Source: Xylogone sp. PMI_703 (lineage: Eukaryota; Ascomycota; Leotiomycetes). Taken from it: a stretch of DNA of 64,000 nt. The first letter of the stretch is position 1, and every line of letters starts with the position of its first letter. The stretch is taken from assembly GCA_021399445.1 (NCBI GenBank), contig JAJTUQ010000003.1, positions 1,674,001 to 1,738,000 on the forward strand. The letters run 5' to 3'. Below are positions 57,346 through 64,000 of this stretch, in pieces. A program made the translations under genes and the position numbers. Below the pieces are notes generated by a model that had not been told where the DNA came from, did no database searches, and saw nothing but the letters and a program-made list of their open reading frames with translations.

Positions 57346-59247
57346 TTAGATCCTAGCATTAACATCCTCCACCATCTCATAAGTTTCAACATTGACCTCG
57401 ATCTCCTTGTCTTTACCTGCTAAATAACCCTCAGCAATCGGATTAGTCTTCCCAATCGTGGCATCCTTTCCATCGAATAGAAGCGCAATTTGTTCCAAAC
57501 TTGGGCCTTTTGTCTGTTGATATCAGTATTGTTAGCGATAGGCGCAATATCTCGACGTGAACAGAATGATAACAAACCTCAATGAAGAAGATATAGACGA
57601 CAATAAACTCCACAATAATCCATCCGACGTAGAAGAAGTAAAACTTCCAGCCAAAAGCATCTATACCGAGTGGGTTGACGTAAGTGTTAAATGCCCCACA
57701 AGCACCGGTAAAGAGCCAGAAGAGTGCCATTCCCTTCGCACGCATTGTATATGGCAATATTTCGACAACTAAAGGCGCAATCATGAGCATCACAGCGAAC
57801 GGTACACTGAGAATCGCGGACAGATTGTCATCACTTACCGTAGACTATCATGGCTCCAGTCCAGCCCAGATTGTGAACCCCGCTATATAAATAGATGAAC
57901 GCTACTGAGGAGTAGGAAGCAGATTTATTCCCAGTCTCAACGTAGACACCGGTGGTTGCAGTAATGATCGAGAAGACAAGCCACATGAGGGCCATACTCC
58001 AAAGCATCAGCGGCCTTCTCCCAACCCTGGCTGGCAAGAAAGCAAAAGCCAGAGAGCAGGCAAAACTAAACATCTGACTTGTAGCTGTAATTAAAGTAGT
58101 GTCAATCTGTTTCGTTATCCCAGCCGATTTAAGCATGCTGCCAAGGTAATAGGAGACAAGACCGTTACCAGACCACTGCTTACACACACCGCACCAGATT
58201 AAGATCAGTGATCGCCAGCGGTTACCAGGGGTGTTGAATAAAATTTTCCATGATGTCTTCTTACTGGCAAGTTCGAGGTCAATTGTCTCTCTCATTTCGG
58301 CGAATTCGTACTGCACTACTGAGTCATTGACGTCTCCTTCACCGTGGTATTTCGCTAGAATCTGCAATGCCTGGTCTTCTCTTCCAACGCTGATTAGCCA
58401 TCTTGGTGACCTTTGTTGCAGTTAGTAAAAGTCATCCTTTAGAATCGTGTTTGAGGCACTCACTCCGGGAGAACAAAACAACCAATGATGATTGCAAAGG
58501 ATGGAAGTGATTGGATTATTGTCGGAGTTCTCCATGCCCTTAACGAAGGTTTAGCAAGTAATATACTCCTTTTTCAGAGGATGAAAAATTACGAACCATG
58601 TAGTTGTCAGCCTAAAAGAGCAAAATGTGACCCAAGCGGCCAGAATTGAGCCAGCAGAATACGTCGTATTTGATAGAGCAGTAGCCGTGGCTCGATGGCT
58701 TGGATAAGCCATCTCAGTCATATATACCGGGCCAATTGCACCAACAACGACTCCACCCATGCCGAGTAGTAATCTACCAACTACAAATGCAGCAGTGCTA
58801 ACAGAAGCTGTGCAGATTGCACATCCGATAAGACATTGGATCGAGCCAAAGACCATGCTAACTCGTCGACCAAAATGATCCGATACCCAGGCGATGAAGA
58901 CGACGCCGATAACGTTGCCGACCCAATATGAAGCGCTGAGTAGACCCAGCAAGCTACCACCCGGATGGTGAAAATCTACATTGAAGATATACTGTGTAAG
59001 CGTATCCTGAATTAGTCAGTAATGAAGGGTGAGGCTCACCCTTCTGCCAGCGAGTCAATTGCTGGACATTATTAATTAGGGATGCATCGTAACCTTGAGT
59101 GAATTCACTAAAGAGCAAGAAGAAAAGGCCAAAGTTCAGAGGCCGTAACCCGCTATCTCTGTACCAGGGCTTGCTCTTGTTATCTGAAGGGGTTGTAGTC
59201 TCGAGCGCATGGCGGTTGATGCTGGACTGTTGTGCTTTCCAGAGCAT
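57346..59247 (-). CDS. MFS sugar transporter
   Basis: Six exons, 59247-59040, 58975-58597, 58538-58464, 58410-57839, 57768-57578 and 57513-57346, give 461 residues. GYDASLINNVQ in segment 1, SDHFGRRVSM in the first loop, PESPRWLIS after segment 6, GRRPLMLW and VEILPYTMRAKG are all diagnostic of the sugar porter family; several were recovered only across introns. Members import hexoses, disaccharides or related carbohydrates by proton symport. It lies on the same strand as, and beside, the BNR_4 and GH79 genes, so it may import their products. Confidence 0.92.
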
Positions 59248-60017
59248 TCTTGATGAGAAAAATGATCACTATAGTCTGTTACGGATGTAGAGTCGCCGTC
59301 AATAGTAGATGTTAGGTATTATATAGTAGTACTGCTACGTATTCCGCCCATGAATTGTTCAACGTTTCTTTGATGCAACAGCGATTGCTTCAGATACTCG
59401 CGCATATAGCTGCAGGGAGAGAAATTATTCTCCGTCGAAAAGCTTAGTTTAATCTATCTGAAAGATTCAGATCAGCCAGCCCAATGTTTTGACTGATGTG
59501 GGCAACGATAAGTCTGATTTGTGGAATTACTATCCCACCTCTACATTTTGGGGGGTTACATTACTAGCAATGCAGTCAACTGTATCATAGTCAATAACGT
59601 TGATACCAGATCCCTGGGGATGAGAATAACCCCAGGCGGGGCCCCGGGTTCCAGGACAAAGTCTCAGGCCCCCAGCTTACGGGTGCGGATAAACTTCAGT
59701 TCTGAGACTTGCCAGGGGTCCGGCGGAACATGAACCGAAAGACTGTACGCTCCGATAATAAGTTCAAGAGACATCAGAATGACAGTTAATATGCTCCACT
59801 TGGAGGGTGTTGAATTGTTCTTCAAGATATGGGAATTATGAATACCAGAATTATCAGAATAACCATCCATAAAAGCTATAACAGTACAGATTTAGGCAAT
59901 AAAACAGTCGTCCCTTGTGCGAATATTTAGGCTATAGCTGAACAACTTATAGCCGCCGACTACTCTATGAGTTTTGCTGTTCTAAGAAGATGGGTAATAA
60001 TGTAAATCAATTTAACC
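59248..60017. promoter_or_regulatory. Upstream region of the sugar transporter
   Basis: 770 bp. A GC-rich patch at 59620-59720 holds CCCCAGGCGGGGCC-type palindromic sequence, with GGCGGGG on one strand and CCCCGG on the other. It resembles the GC-rich sites of carbon-repressor fingers, but the match is only suggestive. Confidence 0.3.
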
Positions 60018-61501
60018 CTATACGCTCAGGTCTAAGACTACCACTTTCCTCGTTCCATCTAACGATTTCATGCCCGTGAAGACCGACAGCACCAGCTTTT
60101 GTCCAATTCTATTGAGGTCCAAATGCGGCTCACCAAAAAACCCATCTCCCTTCCACACAACTTCATACGACGGGATCAGCGATTGTATCGGAGATGATAT
60201 AATAGTGAGACTATCGTCTCTATTGCCAGGAAGTGCAAAGAAAAGAAATTCCGAATCAGATGCATTGACACATCCTCTCGCCCCAGTATTCGTTGGCTGT
60301 GGATCAGGTAGAAAGTGCTTACTCCAGTGACCTAATCTTTGTTAGCACAGTGATTTTGTAGTACTGTTTACGTGTAAAAACATGATTACCTTGCTTATCC
60401 CTAAAATAATGTATCCATTTCTCCATCTCCCGGTTTAACACGTGGAAACCTCCATGCGGATCCGCTGCCTGGGACTCTTGGTTCAATATACCACTATTCC
60501 TGGGGATATCAAATACAATTAGTCCCTCCGAGTTAGGATAGATACTTCCACCTTTATCTAGCGAAGCAATAATATGCCCTTTTGAATTACGATATGTGGT
60601 ACCGAGGTCGTCGCTATATGCATAGAAAAGGTTGTAGTTATTCTCAGGGCCATTGGGCCCTGCGTTTGCTTTGTGCGCGGTCGAGCTCGGATCATTTGCT
60701 CCTTCATATTCGATGAAGTGGCGGTACGTCCCAGAAACGTGAATTTTCCCCTGAGCATAGTCAATCCCATTGATGTAGGGGCTGTTCTCGACACCCGTGA
60801 GGAACTGCCCTAGATAACTGTACTTGTGACTCTCACTCGAATATTTGAAAAGCACATCGGAGCCTGATCCTGCTCTGGGATGGTTTTAGAACAGTTCTCG
60901 TGGATGAAGTGAAATAATGGCATACTTGCCAATCCGATAGCTTAACAGAAGATCTTTTCCAACGCTTATAAATCGTGGATATGTGACTTCAGAGAATATA
61001 GATTGAGGAGAGTCGCAATGTGGTAGACCACTAAGAACTTCTCCAAAAGATGATGTCGCCCAGCTATCACTGGTTGGTTCATTGGCAATGACTTCTTTTG
61101 AAACGCGGTATCGTAATCTAGGATATCTCTTAAGTTGATCTGTAGTCCGTCGTTTTCATGGATACATACTGGTCGCAGTGATGGTCGAATGAGACGTGAA
61201 TTGTCCCATCTCCTGGACATATCCCCAACGATATAGTATTATGTCCATCATCAACGGTTTGTTTGTAGTCTTGGAATGTTATTGTTTCCCAGTTGGATGA
61301 CGATGGCGTGTTGAGGTGTCTACGGCTGATATTCACTAGCAGTGGCCCATACTTATCTTGATCAGACTCATTAGAGTAGTAGGTAACATACTGCCATCCA
61401 TTGTAGGATAGTATTGCGTTCTGCTGAAAGGAATTTGCATTGATGCGATGTTGCCTCTTAGCATCAAGAGTGAGCTCGGAGCAATATATTAGTTGTAACA
61501 T
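60018..61501 (-). CDS. BNR_4 beta-propeller protein, possible polysaccharide lyase
   Basis: Four exons, 61501-61170, 61117-60926, 60874-60372 and 60331-60018, give 446 residues. NAILSYNGWQYVTYYS, DGHNTISLGICPGDGTIHVSFDHH and LRYRVS are the hallmark of BNR repeat-containing family proteins (PF15892). PHGGFHVLNREMEKWIHYFRD occurs in the second half. Relatives with this fold include fungal rhamnose-glucuronate lyases acting on gum arabic-type chains. No signal peptide is seen at the ATG used, although such proteins are often secreted, so a 5' exon may be missing. Placement next to GH79 supports a carbohydrate role. Confidence 0.8.
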
Positions 61502-61981
61502 TTTGAGGTGGATAGTGATAATACTGGACGAGCACCCTCCGTGTTACTTTATTAAATAATGGTTGACCTTGGCGCCAGATCGGACCGAGCCCCACTGAAG
61601 GGGATCGATTTCTGGCATGGTCCAGGGCAGCATATCATTGGTGCAAAAATGTCCTTTATGCAAGTCCTTTGATATCGCTCTCTACAGGTTGATATTACTG
61701 GGAATTTCTTTGATAATTGGATATAGAGGCTTTCCTTTTACAGAAAATGTAAGTGTTTGTAGGACTGATCAATGCTTGTACCGCTATCAAGGGCTCATTT
61801 TTGGGCGCTTTGGTGATCTAATTTGGAGGTATTCATGTCCTTTCAATTGAACAGAAGAAAAGGAGATGTTTGAATTCATGGTCCGCCAACTGCGAAATTT
61901 TGATTGGATAACTATTTACTCCTCTCTGTAAAATCAAGTACCACGTCAAATCCTTGATAACCACTTCTCTTTGAACGTTAT
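61502..61981. other. Intergenic between BNR_4 and GH79 genes
   Basis: 480 bp; a promoter for the BNR_4 gene is expected here, but no site was recognised. Confidence 0.4.
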
Positions 61982-63809
61982 TTATAAATAGACAAGCAAT
62001 GCTTCTGAGGCGCCAACAGTGAATGTTGCTCGTGAAGAGCTTACAGTAGCCGTCTCACTCTTGGCAGTGCCTTGAATGACACATGTTCCATTTGCAAAAG
62101 TCTGACCTCCCACTGTTGGATTACCACCTTGGTCTTGTCGGGAAGTAGCATATGGCGCTGTGAGTCTCTTAGCAGTTACTGTACTACCCGAAAGTCCGGT
62201 AAGAGTAAATGTTTGAGTACTCCTTGTGCCTGAAGTATAATAGTCAGAGTTATATAGAAGAACTTTCACCGGCTTCGTGCCCTGATAAATGGCATATGCG
62301 GCATAGTTTGTGGTTCTATCATCTAAAGGGGCAATTTTGTCGGCTTTGCCAACTGCCATTGCTGCAAAGTAGGCGCCATAGTACGGAGCACCCATACTGT
62401 ATCGCCCCCACCAACAGTATTGACCTTGCGAATATAGTCAGTTATTGTATAGAAGCAATCTGATAAAAAGTCTTAAGAAGGGCGTAGCATACAATTGCCA
62501 ATTGTGCCTTGGTGGAAGTAGAGAGCCTAAGTTTTGTTAACAATGTTATCTTTAGCTCGAAATGCCGATATTTTACCTTCACCCCCATAATCAATGACTG
62601 CAGGATATAGTCCATAACCCATAAACCAGCACCAAAAGTAGGGCTGATCCCGCCGCCCCCCTGAGTCGCTATATTATAAATTAGAAAATAAGTCTAAGAA
62701 GCATTGATATGCAATTCAGTAGCCTACCGGAATTTGTCTCCCCAAATACCAACGGTTTACCAATGGAATTTGCCGCCGATACTTCGCTCTTAAAGCCTGA
62801 TATCTGAGTTGCAATTCCACTATGGCTCATCAATGAAGCGAGATTAGCAGTAGATGCGGATTGAGGGTAGTTGTGAGAGCTGTAAGTCTTCACATAATTT
62901 GTTGCGCCACCCTCTACCGCAATAAGTCCTTTGTTACTATAGCTGCTAACCCCAAAATAGACGCCCCCTTGGAAGATATCGGTTGTAGAAAGGTTCCCAC
63001 CAACTTGATCTTGCCAAGTCACTTGAGATGTAAAGTCCTTCGAGCTGCTCCATGAACCTCCTGCAATAGGATCCGAGCTTGTGTAGACTACAGACTATCA
63101 AAATGCAGTCCTAATCACACCTGAATAGAGTGCTTACAGTTAGGCTCGTTTCCAAGCTCAATGGCGTCTAAATTTTTCATATTTTGGTGAGCATACTTTG
63201 CAGCAGCTATTGTATTACCAATATTGTTCAAACGCCTATTCAAGCCTAAGGGTCGTGGTAAGCAAAATTAGTGCTATGTCTCAAGATGTAACGTGAGAAA
63301 CACCTACCTAGTGTAACTTTGCCTGCGTAACTCCCAGCTAAAGTCATGAAAGACGACCCAAACGTCAATGACGAGGGGGCATCAGCAGGGTTTGACACTG
63401 TACAGGTCACAGCGTTTGGTGATGACGAATCATATGTTGCTCGATCTCTAGAGTCATGTTAACTAAGTCTACTAACATTTTTAAAAGGTGTGGCAACTGT
63501 GTGGTTCCACCAATACGAATTGGGGGTGCTGTTCCCATTAGGTTTTGCAAGTTCTTCAGACATGTAGAGGTTGAGGCGACATCATTCATATAACTCGGGA
63601 ATGTGAAAAACTCCAACCTTGTAGAACAATCAGCTTATCCCTTTCTAGATCGGGACAGTATACCACTAGACGACCTACGAAACTCCCACAGGGGCGGCAT
63701 CCAATTGTGGGCTTGCATTGGACGGTGGTGAAGATGGTACATTGAAAGTAAGTCCGAGTACAAGCAATATTTGGGGCAGAAGCCAAAAGAGAGCCAATCT
63801 AGGTGCCAT
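61982..63809 (-). CDS. Secreted GH79 beta-glucuronidase
   Basis: Eight exons join in phase: 63809-63679, 63617-63498, 63447-63308, 63245-63138, 63087-62728, 62668-62577, 62526-62493 and 62424-61982, giving 475 residues. A signal peptide (LALFWLLPQILLVLGLTF) is present. PPIRIGGTTQDRATYD is the barrel start, GNEPN gives acid/base Glu164, and FGETNS gives nucleophile Glu283. The C-terminal beta domain (residues about 345-475) ends in SEALLVYL. Positions agree with fungal GH79 glucuronidases that remove terminal (4-O-methyl-)glucuronic acid from arabinogalactan proteins. Confidence 0.92.
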
Positions 63810-64000
63810 GACTTTGTTTGATACAGCGAGTTGCTTGAACCCTTGGATATAAATACTATGCAGCGGTGGCAGCTTTAAATTATGCCGAATATGAGGAGCC
63901 CTCAAGATGTTATGGTGCTCTCGAGAGCAATGAGCATCGATATTGTAAACTTAGGTTTGCACACGTAAACCTCCATACGGATAGTCTTGCATTCGATCCA
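63810..64000. promoter_or_regulatory. Upstream region of GH79, cut by window end
   Basis: 191 bp upstream of the GH79 ATG. TATAAAT on the minus strand at about 63850 may be part of the 5' leader. Confidence 0.35.

Noticed and set aside
1..64000. CRISPR arrays, bacterial operons, riboswitches or an origin
   Set aside because: The window is eukaryotic with spliceosomal introns; no regularly spaced direct repeats were seen.

Overview
The window reads as nuclear DNA of a filamentous ascomycete (Pezizomycotina). Most genes are broken by GT-AG introns of about 45-100 nt, and the families are typical of moulds: Zn2Cys6 and C2H2 regulators with fungal trans-domains, ACS, DHA2 and sugar-type MFS carriers, a 2EXR protein, a GH72-like protein, and fungal GH79. 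There is no operon structure, no rRNA and no convincing tRNA. I cannot place the species from the sequence. All gene models were assembled by eye, by joining reading frames across GT-AG (once GC-AG) junctions; codon phase was checked at every junction given.

Layout. 0-2.7 kb: 3' part of a ZNFX1-like helicase with NF-X1 fingers and a terminal RZ finger. 3.1-8 kb: divergent pair of an ACS-family transporter and a ThDP-dependent decarboxylase/synthase. 9.4-22.9 kb: TauD/TfdA-type dioxygenase, type-B carboxylesterase, a non-autonomous terminal-inverted-repeat element, alpha/beta hydrolase, small Dabb-barrel protein, 2EXR protein, HSL-type esterase, a small unknown protein and a Cys-rich tail-anchored protein. 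24-30.5 kb: Gfo/Idh/MocA oxidoreductase, a catalytically altered GH72-like protein, amidase and an unknown protein. 31-34.5 kb: F-box and MYND proteins.

34.9-54 kb is a regulator-rich block: C2H2 factor, O-methyltransferase, DHA2 efflux pump, aldo/keto reductase, Zn2Cys6 factor, secreted S33/TAP-like hydrolase, MDR reductase, C2HC+Zn2Cys6 factor and a cysteine-synthase-like enzyme. It resembles a tailoring, export and regulation module, but no PKS, NRPS, terpene synthase or other backbone enzyme is visible inside the window.

54-57 kb holds decayed coding fragments and a conserved-looking nuclear-type unknown protein. 57.3-63.8 kb carries three same-strand genes: a sugar MFS transporter, a BNR_4 beta-propeller protein and a secreted GH79 glucuronidase. 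Together these suggest use of a glucuronic-acid-bearing plant polymer such as arabinogalactan or gum side chains; this is inference.
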